Below are positions 24,169 through 35,107 of a stretch of DNA of 64,000 bases, in pieces. Positions within the stretch are counted from its first letter, which is position 1. The number at the start of each line of letters is the position of its first letter. The DNA is taken from NCBI RefSeq assembly GCF_029168945.1, contig NC_083607.1, forward strand, positions 39,479,257-39,543,256, in the 5' to 3' direction. The notes beneath the pieces were generated by a model that ran no database searches, was not told the origin of the DNA, and saw only the letters and a program-made list of their open reading frames with translations. This DNA comes from Cannabis sativa. Lineage: Eukaryota > Streptophyta > Magnoliopsida > Rosales > Cannabaceae. A program made the position numbers and the translations under genes.

Positions 24169-26749
24169 TCAAATGCGGGCTTTGCATGTTGCTCTGTTGT
24201 GGCCTGAACTGTCACAGCGGCTGCAGTTTCGAGGTACAGATCCTTTTTTATCACTAGACGGGAAACGGTTCTCCCGTCTTCTTCCAGCGTTGCTTTTTCT
24301 TGGACGACCTACAGGCTTCTTTTCCACAGGTACCCCAACTTTCATATTCTTGATGTGTTCTGGGAGAACCCAATCATCCTCGTCACCAGCAAGATTGATG
24401 GTATCATCGTAAATCTTCTTCCACATTTCTTTTAAATAATAAGGTGAGCAAATCGTGTACACACTTGTATTCGTTTTCAATGCTGCGGCACATGCATGAA
24501 GGCAAGGGAGTTTCAATAACGTAAACACGCCGCAGGTGCATGTTCTTTCATTTAGGTTCACATCACCACCTCTTTCGCCGTTATGTCCCCTACCAACGTT
24601 ATACAAATTGGCTCCATTTCGTTGGACGCGCCTGTACCTTGCATTTTCATGAATTTTTGCCAAGTTTTTTTCAAAGAGTGTGGCCAAAGGGGTTGTACAT
24701 TTGTCAGTATTTTCGAGGCGATCATCGAACCACGATTGCAGTGTGAACCTAATAAATTCAACCAAAGTAGTTATTGGATATTTCCTGAACTCTTCTGTAA
24801 CACTATTGAAGCTTTCAGCAGCGTTGCTGGTCATGATGTTGTATCTATCGCCCAAACAATAAGGGTGAGCCCACTTCTCAAACCCTATACTCTCAACATA
24901 TGCAGCAATGGCCGGATTCATCTTTCTAAGCTTCTCGAACTCTCTATCACATTCAGTCTTCGACCATGAGTAAGCAACATTATATATTTGGTTGTGAAAA
25001 GCATCAGTCTTGAACTTGGCGTTCACGTTCATAACAATGTGGTGATAGCGTGCACAGAACACTGCTTCGGGAAAAATGAGTTCAACAGCATGATCAATGC
25101 TTTGATGCCTATCTGACACAAACACTAAGTTTTCAACCACGCCAATTGCTACCCTCAACTTCTGTAAGAAATACGTCCAAGAGTCGCTATTCTCACTGTC
25201 AACGATACCATAAGCAACCGGCAACAATTGGTTGTTCGCATCGTATGCCACAACAACTAACATTATACCGCCGTACTTCGTCTTCAAGAAGGTGCCATTG
25301 ATACTCAAAACAGGACGACAATAAGAAAAGCCCCTTCTACGTGCACCGAGTGATATAAAACAGTACTTGAATCACTCATCCTCTAAATACAAGTCAGTAA
25401 TGGTACCTGGATTCTTCTGCTCCAGCATGTACACGTATCCAGGAAGCTTCATGTATGAAAACTCAGGCGTACCCCTAGCATACGTAAGTCCCATCTCCCT
25501 GCACCTCCACGCCTTCACATAACTCATCTGGATACCATAGTTGTAAAACATGTCCCTCTATATGTCTTTAGCCTTGTACTTAGTTCCATCTTGGGTGTAC
25601 TTCCCCTTAATAAGGTGGACAACCACCCATGGTGCTGCTTGACGGTGATCTGAACGTCTCGCATTCAAGTTACATGTGTGTTCATTGTGAAATACAGTGA
25701 CCTCGAAGTTGTCAGAATGCGTCTTCTTCTTCCCCCTCAATCTCCATTTACAATCTGGAGCCTTGCCTGTAACGTACAACACATCAGGGGATGACTTCTT
25801 CACCATCCACTCAAAATTGTTATTAAGTGCAAACCTACCCACTACTTGTCTCAGTTCTTCCTTGTTTTCATAAAAATTACCAAGCTCTATCACCCCTGCT
25901 TCCTTACTTTGTAAACAAGTAGTTAGCTCATGATTTTCCATTATATCTTCCTTTGTCCACATAGGAGCTTTGAACTTGGTACAAACTTCAAAAGAGGAGA
26001 ACGTTGAGAAGGTTGCATGACAAGAATGAGCATGTTCTTCAGTTCTGCCTTGTCGACTACTGCTAGTTCCAGGTGTAGTACGATTTTCACTACGAGGTTG
26101 TCATTCTCGCTGTGTACCATGGTTACTCGGTACACACTCTAACCTCAAGGAAGGTCCCGCTACGGCTTCATCGACTGCCAAATCATGTTCATCGTCCATA
26201 TTCAAATCTACAATAGGATCGTTATTGTAGAAGGTTGTATCGAACTCCTCAAACTGATGAAATCCTGTCGCTTCTTGTTCTTGCTCTACATTGGTCGGAA
26301 CCTCTACATTGGTCGGAACCTCCTCATTCACACCAATCCCAACATCTATTTCGGGAATGTAAGATCCTACCACACTCCAAGGGAGAGGATTAGTAGGCGG
26401 CGTAGGCTCCGAATTACTAACTTTTCTCACCTTGGTCACGAATAATGGCATAAACTCTGTATTTGACATTGTTGCCCTCATCTCTAAGAACGTTCTCAGT
26501 TGGCGTTCTTTCTTAATAACCTCTGGGGCAACCATTTGTCCCTTCATGTACAAGGAACAAATCTCCAACTTTAAATCATACGCTAAAGGATCAACCTCCA
26601 ACTCTTCATATAAAATTTGGCGCAATTTTGTAGGGTTGTCTCAGTTGTAACTGTCAACGTCAAGCTGCTATCTGCTTTGTAAATCCAATTATAATTCTCA
26701 CATAACCAAACACCATCGTACGATACAACAAAAAACACTTTGTCTCCTG
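24169..26749 (-). pseudogene. MULE (MuDR-type) transposase, inactivated
   Basis: The coding exon appears to start at an acceptor (ttgcag) near 26750 and reads VVSYDGVWLCENYN, a typical MULE N-terminus; a one-base frameshift near 26625 precedes the long frame. From 26625 to 24169 one frame is kept except for stops at 26101-26103 (TGA), 25558-25560 (TAG) and 25372-25374 (TGA). In order come an acidic linker, the MuDR zinc-binding region (CKWRLRGKK ... HNEHTC), the DDE transposase core (NGTFLKTKYGG, FVSDRH, TSNAAESFN), a SWIM zinc finger (CTCGVF ... CLHAC) and a CCHC knuckle (CSRCDSSGHNRATC). The first catalytic Asp (usually DGT) is Asn here, a GAT-to-AAT change. The protein would cut and rejoin the element ends; this copy cannot. 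It converges on the Ulp1 gene. Confidence 0.9.
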
Positions 26750-26804
26750 CAATTTCAAACCAAACAAGGTGAGTACAGGAAAAAAACACCAAAAAAAAAC
26801 AAAT

Positions 26805-27072
26805 ATCGACATCCCATAGATATCAATCGACATAATGTCGATAACAACAACAGCAGAAAGTATGACACGTATCATCGACAATGTGTCGACATACTATCGA
26901 CATTATGTCGACAACATTACCAAACATGTAGGTGGCAGTCCTCATCGATATATAATCAACACACCATCGACATAATATCGACATATACTCCCAATGGAAT
27001 TTGCATGTCAGACAAGTGTACAATGGTAATTAATCCATTCCTATATCGACAAGCTATCGACATAGTATCGAT
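26805..27072. repeat. Right array of phased RTCGAY hexamers, first part
   Basis: Blocks start at 26805 (four, one degenerate and one off by a base), 26874 (four perfect), 26944 (four, one degenerate) and 27045 (three). Spacing inside blocks is 11 bp and the first three blocks are 69-70 bp apart, as in the left array. It lies just upstream of the transposase coding exon on the - strand. Confidence 0.8.
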
Positions 27073-27191
27073 ATTTACTCAACAAATACACATTGCATGC
27101 GTTTCATTTTTTACAGTTACACATTTAATGTTAATAAATTTTAACTACGTTCCCAACAACCCTTCCCAACTGCCACGTTGCATATCAAACA
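27073..27191. other. MULE flank with a diverged direct repeat
   Basis: The segment 27093-27150 (catgcgttt ... cagttacacatttaatg) is repeated in diverged form at 54529-54590. With element C removed the two copies are about 235 bp apart, so this part of the MULE end was duplicated. C interrupts it at AAACA (27187-27191). Confidence 0.6.
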
Positions 27192-27953
27192 TGTTGGGTT
27201 TTATGCCCTAAATAAAACTCATTTCAATATAATCAGATTTACTTATTAATATAGATCAGAAATAACATTTAATGTTGCATGGTTCACATGATTTATTTCA
27301 TGATTATATGTACATAATGTATGAATTCATCTGAAACCCTTTTCACATACTTGATCATGTTTATTGTGTCGTCAACACATTGGAAAGTAAACATGACTAT
27401 GTGAATAAAGATTCCTAGATTTATCAAACATAGAGTTTTACTGATATGATAATCTAAAACAGAGTTTACTTGCATTTGGAGAAATGCTATGTTCTTTCCA
27501 GAGCATTGGTTAAAGTAAAGCTCAGGTTGGATGCATGGAGTATGCATCGAAAGGGACCGATATTGAACTTTGACTTAGATTTATTAAACTTACCGTAATA
27601 TCTATTCAAGTCAATATCGCCTAGTTGATCCTAGATCAAATGATCTTAATCCTGTTATGATTAGGCTCAATCTCAAGAGGCTATTCGTGTTCTTTGATTT
27701 GTTAGTTAAGCCTACTTTTGGGTCAGGGTGATACGTACATTTTGGGAACACGGTAGTGCAATTGAGTGGGAGTGCTAACATAAACATGGAATCTATAGCT
27801 TCTATCTGGCAAATAGTAAGTAAAGGATGATCTCCTTCGAGCTTGACCAAACAAAAATAAATGGTGGAGTACTCATTTCACATAAGCTGAAATATCATTT
27901 ATACGGGGTTAAGTGTTTTAAGGATAAAATACATTGTAGGGTGTAACGGTAAT
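27192..27953 (+). repeat. 5' LTR of C, first part
   Basis: It is the reverse complement of the matching parts of B and E, and continues at 37368 after D. The final GTAAT (27949-27953) is the target copied by D. Confidence 0.85.
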
Positions 27954-30149
27954 TGTAACACCCTAACTACCTTAGGCGTATTACGTGATTTTTAAACGTA
28001 CTGTGCAGCTCGTTGCTAATCAACGAGGTTTATGGAAAAACGTGATTAATTAAAATTTTGCTTTTTGATTGAACTTGTAAAACATATTATAAAAGACTCG
28101 GGATCCCGATTATAAAAATATTTACAAAAAGTTTCACTGTTTAACTATTACATCAAAATAAAAGTCGTCTAACGACAGTTACAAAAATCTCAGCCTTGCT
28201 GTCCCGAGGATCGTACGCTATAGCCTTGCCTTTACCTACACATGAACATAAACTGTGAGTCGACAGACTCAGTAAGAAAAGCATAATAATATCATACATA
28301 ACTAACTGCCGTGTCCAACACGATACTGAGTCCCGCTACTGCCATGTCCAACATGGTACTGAGCCACTACTGCCATGTCCAACATGGTACTGAGCCACTA
28401 CTGCCATGTCCAACATGGTACTGAGTTTTGAACGTTCAGGGGACGGTACTATTGACAAGTATCCTCCTGATCGGTCGAACCGGTCATACTTCGGCTGCTG
28501 GTCATACTCCAGCCTGTACCGACGGGATAGGTCAATAGCACTGAACCACCAACCAAGTGTCAGCCTGATCGGTCGAACCGGTCATACTCCGGCTGCTGGT
28601 CATACTCCGGCACTGTACCGACGTGACGAGGTTGGATGGTTCGAAGCCTAAATACATACTAAGGTAATCTAGCAGGCTTCCTACATGCACGCTAAACATG
28701 TAATCTACATATGCATACCGTTATACTAATCTTACCCGGATTCCGATTTCAGTGTGCTACCAACCCGACCGGAACCGAAGCCGAGCGGCGGACATCGGCT
28801 CCTAAACCATAAAAATCACAACGCTATAAGTGACACGCTAAATCACTTCCCGGGGACTAAAACTTGAAACTAAAAGTTTCCCTATCGATAAAAAGCATGG
28901 CAATACCCCTAAAAACCTAAAAACGAGGAAAACTAGGGTTCGGAAAAATTCCCCAACCTACAGGTTGCCAGCAACCGAATTCCGGTTCGGGAATTATCGA
29001 ACCCTCATCCGGAATTCCGGATGCACAACCGGAATTCCGGTTCCTCGCAGGCAGCCAACTAAAATTCTCATAACTCGACCAATTCAACCCCAATTGGTCC
29101 CAAACTTTCCAGACCTGTTCTAAACTATCCCTAGAACAAATCCAAGGCATCAAACCACCCAGAAACCTCAAACATGAAAAATGCCATTGGAGCTCAAGCT
29201 TGAGTTCTAAACTCAAACTTGAGCAAAAACACCTAAACATGCAATCAAACCAACTTAATTCTACATAACTAAGCATAATATCACCTCTGCAAACTAATAG
29301 AAACAACAGCAACATCACAGAACGGATTCACAATATTTTCCTTCCAAAAACCACATTTTTACATAGAAAACTCAAAGCTTGAACAACCTAACTAATCATG
29401 CTTCAAACAACTCAATTAACATCAATTAAACATGCTTTGAACCTCAGAAATTAACACAAAACTACAGCAGCAACAGCAACTATAAATCATGCAAGAATTA
29501 TCACATTTTCATCAAAATTTCAATAAAGTTCAAGAGAAAACCAAAGAGCTAACCTAGCTTGAAGATTGCTTGGCTTTGGATGAGAATCCACTAAGAAATC
29601 AAAGCAAAAATCCCCCCTTTGCACCCACATGCACAGCCGAGAGAGAGAGAGGAAAAGAGAGAGAGTTTTGAGTGAAATTTTTGGAAATTTTCTTTCTTTT
29701 TCTAACTTAGAGATTTTTTTGCTAAAAAGAGAAAAAAGAATGACTATAGGCAATAAACATTTCAGCCAAGTAATAATAAAATAAACATTTATTTTTCCAT
29801 TTCATAAAGCCACAAAAGACAAAACACTAATGGGGCAAAAAGACCATTTTGCCCCTCCACCATAAAATCACATAAATCATACTAAAGGGGTATTTTTGGG
29901 AAATTCTAAATTCCCGGCCATTCCCGACATTCCCAATGTCTAAAACCTGTCCCCGAACTACTAACATACTAAGTTGTGATTTCTACTGAGCCAAACGCCG
30001 AGTCCAAAATACCGGACACCGGAAATGCAGAATATGCAAGCTACTGAATAACATAAATAACAGTAATAAATTATTTAAATAGCTATAAATAATTTCATAA
30101 TTAAACATAAACAACTGCTAATTTCCAAATTAACTAAGCGGGCTTTACA
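27954..30149 (-). repeat. LTR of D, 3' in element sense
   Basis: 2196 bp, paired with 35108-37362. It has a tandem repeat at 28308-28430 and a GA-rich tract at 29640-29670. It lacks about 55 bp present in the other LTR at 35374-35430. A - strand frame (28917-29318) is not recognised. Confidence 0.92.
28308..28430. repeat. 31-bp tandem repeat with an internal palindrome in LTR D
   Basis: About four copies (the first diverged) of a 31-bp unit, each centred on ccatgtccaacatgg, which is an imperfect palindrome. The same array is in the other LTR at about 35520-35640. Further units built on ggtcatactcc follow (28470-28620), arranged differently in the two LTRs. Confidence 0.8.
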
Positions 30150-33100
30150 ACTTTTCCCCCCTTAAAAGGATTTCGTCCCTGAAATCTAACCTGAATAACT
30201 CTGGATATTGAGCTCTCATATCTGACTCTAGCTCCCAGGTGGCTTCTTCCACCTTACTGTTTTTCCAGAGAACCTTGACCAAAGCTATGGTCTTATTCCG
30301 AAGGACTTTATCCTTTCTATCCAGGATCTGCACTGGCTGTTCCTCATATGACATGTCCGGCCGAGTGAAGACTCTCATAACTGAGTATATGAGAGGGGTC
30401 TGAAACGTATTTTCTCAACATTGAGACATGGAATACGTTGTGCACTGCTGATAAGGCTGGAGGCAATGCTAACCGATATGCCACTTGACCTATCTTCTCG
30501 AGAATCTCGAAAGGTCCTGTAAATCTAGGGCATAACTTGCCTCTTTTCCCGAAACGTTTAATCCCCTTCATCGGAGATACTCGTAAAAACACATGTTCCC
30601 CTACTTGGAACTCAACATCTCTGCGTTTCGGATCTGCGTAGCTCTTCTGTCTGCTCTGTGAGGCAAGCATTCTAGCTTTTATCTTTTCTATTGCCTCATT
30701 GGTCCGCTGAACTGACTCTGGACCTAGGTATTTCCTCTCCCCTGTCTCATCCCAGTGGATAGGGGATCTACATTTCCTACCGTACAACAGTTCATAGGGA
30801 GCCATCCCTATCGTACTCTGATAACTGTTGTTGTACGAAAATTCTATCAACGGTAGATATTTACTCCATGAACCCTCAAAGTCCATAACACAGGCTCTCA
30901 ACATATCCTCCAATATCTGAATTGTCCTTTCAGACTGACCATCTGTCTGAGGATGGAATGCTGTACTGAATTTCAGCTTCGTACCCATTGCCCGTTTCAA
31001 ACTTTGCCAAAATTTGGAGGTGAATTTCGGATCCCTGTCCGAAACTATAGACTTCGGTACCCCGTGAAGTCTCACTATCTCCCTGACATATAACTCTGCC
31101 AACTGATCCACTGTAAATGTTGTTCTAACCGGCAGAAAATGAGCAGATTTCGTAAATCGGTCCACCACTACCCAGATGGAATCATACAAACCCGTGGTCC
31201 TAGGTAACCCGACCACAGAATCCATCGTAATATCCTCCCATTTCCATTCTGGTAGGGTTAGAGGCTGCAACAACCCTGCTGGTCTCTGATGTTCAGCCTT
31301 GATCTGCTGACAAGTGAGGCATCTCGATACGAATTCTACCAAATTCTTCTTCATACCGTTCCACCAGAAGTACGGTTTCAAATCTTGGTACATCTTGGTG
31401 GTGCCGGGATGCAGAGAATAGGGGGTAGAATGAGCCTCCTCGAAGATCTCATTTCTAAGTTCCACACTGTTCGGAACACAAACCCTGGCTTTATACAAAA
31501 GCATCCCACTGTCTGACACTGAAAAGTCCTTGGCTTGACCAGCCAATACCTCATCTCGGATTTTCACTAACTCCGGATCTGTCATCTGAGCGACTTTCAT
31601 TCTTTCCAATAGATCAGATTGCAGCGTTAAGTTGTGAAGCTGACCTACCACAAACTCAATGCTGGATCTAACCATATCCTCTGCTAGCTGAGGTGAGATC
31701 TGAACCATGCTAGCTACTTGCCCGGGACCCTTTCTGCTCAGGGCATCGGCCACTACATTGGCTTTTCCGGGATGATAGAGGATCTCACAATCGTAATCCT
31801 TCACTAATTCCAACCAACGCCTTTGTCTCATGTTCAAATCTTTCTGAGTGAAGAAATACTTGAGACTTTTATGGTCGGTATAGATCTCACACTTCTCCCC
31901 ATAAAGGTAATGCCGCCAAATCTTCAGTGCAAAAACCACTGCGGCCAATTCTAAATCATGAGTCGGGTATCGCTGTTCATAATCCTTTAACTGACGGGAG
32001 GCATAAGCGATAACCCGATCGGCTTGCATCAATACGCACCCCAAACCCTGTTTGGATGCGTCACAGTAGACTACGAACTTCTCCTTGTCCGAAGGCAAAG
32101 CTAGCACCGGAGCAGTACTTAATCTCTGCTTCAGCTCCTGAAAGCTAGCTTCACATTTATCTGACCAGATAATCGTTGATTCTTCTTTGTAAGCTCGGTT
32201 AGGGGCATTGAAATTTTGGAGAACCCCTCCACGAACCTACGGTAGTACCCAGCTAATCCCAAGAAGCTTCTGATCTCTGTCACTGTCTTCGGTCTTGGCC
32301 AATCCCTGACGGATTCAATCTTCCCGGGATCCACCTTGATCCCATCTTTACTCACAATATGCCCTAGGAAGGACACCTGAGACAACCAGAACTCACATTT
32401 CTTGAACTTGGCGTAGAGCTTATGTTCTCGAAGTCGTTGCAGTACCATCTGAAGATGTAACTCATGCTCCTCTTCTGATTGAGAGTACACGAGGATGTTG
32501 TCGATAAACACAATCACACAGATATCGAGGAAATCCTTGAATACTCTATTCATCAGGTCCATAAATGCTGCAGGAGCATTGGTTAGTCCGAATGACATAA
32601 CCAGAAACTCGTAGTGTCCATACCTAGTGCGGAAAGCCGTCTTCGGAATGTCCTCCTCTCGGATTCTCAACTGATGATAACCCGAACGGAGATCAATCTT
32701 AGAAAAGACCGTCTTCCCCTGAAGCTGATCGAACAAGTCATCGATCCTAGGTAATGGATATTTATTCTTCACCGTCAACTAGTTCAACTCTCTGTAGTCG
32801 ATGCACATTCTCATAGATCCATCCTTCTTCTTGACAAACAAAACCGGGGCTCCCCAGGGTGACACACTGGGCCGAATGAACCCTATGTCAAGCAACCCTT
32901 GGAGCTGAATCTTTAATTCCTTAAGTTCAGCTGGAGCCATCCTATACGGGGCTTTGGAAACCGGATCCACCCCTGGTGCCAAGTCAATCACGAAATCGAT
33001 CTCCCGCTGAGGTGGTAACCCTAGAAGTTCTTCGGGAAAGACGTCCAAAAATTCCCGAACCACTCTGATGTCCTCTGGCCGAATGGTATCTGGCCGAGTG

Positions 33101-34134
33101 GTGTCCACCACCACGGCCAGAAACCCTAAGCACCCACCGTGCAATAATTCTCTCGCTGACATAGCCGAGATCACCAGGATCCGAGATCCCTGAACCGAAC
33201 CCACAAATACAAACGGTTCTTCACTTTCCAGTTGGAAGACCACCATCTTCCTCTTACAGTCAATGCTCGCCGAATATTTAGATAGGAAATCCATTCCTAA
33301 AATAATATCGAATTCGACTAAGCTCATCTCTATCAGATCAGCGCTTAACTCTTTACCATCTATCCTGATCGGCATAGACCTAATCCACCTATTGGAGATA
33401 ACCAATTCTCCGCCAGGTAACAGGGTTCCAAACCCTGATTCATATCTATCAAAGGGTCTACCCAACTTACTAAAGACTCTGGCCGCCACATAAGAATGTG
33501 TAGCCCCAGAATCAAACAGCACTGAATAAAGTGAGTTGTTAATAAAAAGCTGACCTGTGACAACTGATGGGCTGGCATCTGCATCAGCCTGCGTGATAGC
33601 GAACACCCTGGCTGGAGTGGGTATCGCTGGAGCTCTCGATGCCTCTGGCCGGAGCTGGGGACATTCCCTCTTGAAGTGTCCGGGCATGCCACAATGAAAG
33701 CATCCCTGACCCTTGCACTCACCCCGATGATGCCTCTTGCAGCTAGGGCACTCGGGATAGGAGAATCGGGTCTCAGTACCACCAGGACGACTCCCTCTCG
33801 TTCGGTTCCCCCGAACCTCTTGTTCGACTCGAGCCGCCGGAGCGATGGGTGCCCTCTTCCTCTCGATCAATGGCCGAACCACTACTCCCCCGCTATAGCC
33901 TCGATGCGGGAGGGGTAGGAGCTCCGCCACTAACCGAGTACTCGCCGATTCGACATGCACCCCACCGCGCCCTCGGCCGCGTGCCTTCTCCACCATCCGA
34001 GCATAGGTGGTGCCGTCGTCGGTGGTAATCATCGGGTCATGCCCGATCTTGGGATTCAACCCGTCCGGATATTTCTCCTTCTTGCCGAAGTCGGTCGGCA
34101 CAATTCCCGAGGCTAACCTCGCCAACCAGGTCAA
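30145..34134 (-). pseudogene. gag C-terminal part and pol of gypsy element D
   Basis: Reading down from 34134: a gag remnant with an Arg/Gly-rich stretch and a CCHC knuckle ([14 protein letters not shown]), protease with [11 protein letters not shown], and RT from CIDYRELN onward. Next come RNase H ([26 protein letters not shown]), integrase with an HHCC finger (CLTCQQIK) and core motifs [16 protein letters not shown] and [12 protein letters not shown], and a chromodomain-like end (KVEEATWELESDM). Damage seen: an in-frame TAG at 32779-32781 just after RELN, FIDN in place of the RT active-site FIDD, a frameshift near 32175-32195 between RT and RNase H, and another near 30360-30395 before the last segment. 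Otherwise the reading frames are well preserved. Confidence 0.92.
30150..30169 (-). promoter_or_regulatory. Polypurine tract of D
   Basis: On the - strand the sequence beside the LTR reads aaggggggaaaagt, a long purine run directly before TGTAAAGCCC. Confidence 0.8.
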
Positions 34135-34889
34135 GGCGAGTAGTATACTCAGTGACGCTCATGTTCTCCCGCTGGGTCAGGTGAACGAACTCTTTCCTCT
34201 TGGCGCTTCTGACCGCCTCATTGTAGTATTTCGCATTAAAGAGTTCCTGAAACCTTTCCCAGGTCATGGTGGTGACATCGTGAATCTGAGACACCATGTC
34301 CCACCATACCAGGGCGTCCTCCTGGAACTGAAACGTGGCGCACACCACTCTGTCGTTACCGGTGACACCCATGAAGTTCAAAATCCTGGTGATCACCGTC
34401 AGCCACTGCTCGGCTTTCATCACGTCCGACCTCCCGGGAATACCGCAGGTGCTTGCTTCCGAACCGCTCATACAATGGTTCCAATCTATGGGCCGCCACC
34501 ACTATCTCGGCACAGGCGGCGAGGGCGAGGTGCCCTTTGGAACTACGGGCACAGAACCGGCAGGAGCACCCCGCCGTCTCAACCTCTCGAATCTCGAGGT
34601 CTTGTTCTTCGATCCGGCTTGCATCTCCGCAAACCGTAACTCCCGGCGGGGCTCCCCGATCGGCCGGGGAGCTGGGCGGCTGTGGCGGGTTCTCATCACC
34701 CCGGCCACGAGCCCCGCCTCGGGGACCTCTACCTCGCCCCCGCGGTGGGGGAAACTGAGCTCCCTGTCCCTGATTCGACCCTACGGAGTTGCCCTGACTC
34801 CTGGTAGTCCGCCTGGCGTCCATCTGATTAGAACCGCCTGCGAAACCAAGAGTTGGCATATCAGGTCGTATTCAAGGCGAGCTTACTAA
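34037..34889 (-). pseudogene. gag N-terminal part of gypsy element D, frameshifted
   Basis: The gag reading begins near 34859 with a Gly/Arg/Pro-rich N-terminus (PPPRGRGRGPRGGARGRG) and continues into AHRLEPLYERF. It shifts frame near 34440-34470 into the retrotransposon gag core (MKAEQWL, FQEDALVWWD, TWERFQELFNAKYY), then shifts again near 34110-34140 into the frame that continues as pol. The protein would form the particle that packages element RNA. The region is much more GC-rich than its surroundings. Confidence 0.85.
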
Positions 34890-35092
34890 TGCCGCTTAAT
34901 TTGGAAATTAGAAATGAAACATGCGCCTATTCTACTATCAGGCTACTAACATGCTTCCTAACAGGCTTTTCTCTTTTTCATAACTGAATAAAATAAACTA
35001 CTAAAGCAATAAAGGCTTACTGAACCGTGAACCGAGCTAACTGCTGATGATGATTGTACATGTCGTGACGATCTTCGGAAGACAACCTGGCG

Positions 35093-35104
35093 GCTCTGAT
35101 ACCA
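35093..35104 (-). promoter_or_regulatory. Primer-binding site of D
   Basis: On the - strand it reads TGGTATCAGAGC, the standard initiator tRNA-Met site, three bases from the LTR at 35108. It fixes the polarity of D. Confidence 0.9.
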
Positions 35105-35107
35105 AAT

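Noticed and set aside
24173..24969. + strand frames over the transposase
   Set aside because: Antisense shadows of the DDE and SWIM regions.
28917..29318. 133-residue - frame in the D LTR (partly repeated at 36142-36529)
   Set aside because: It differs in reading frame between the two LTR copies and resembles no protein, so it is likely a chance frame.
33263..34889. Several + strand frames across 33263-34889, including a 210-residue one at 34007-34639
   Set aside because: They are antisense shadows of GC-rich gag and protease in element D; the - strand holds the recognisable zinc knuckle, protease and gag core.
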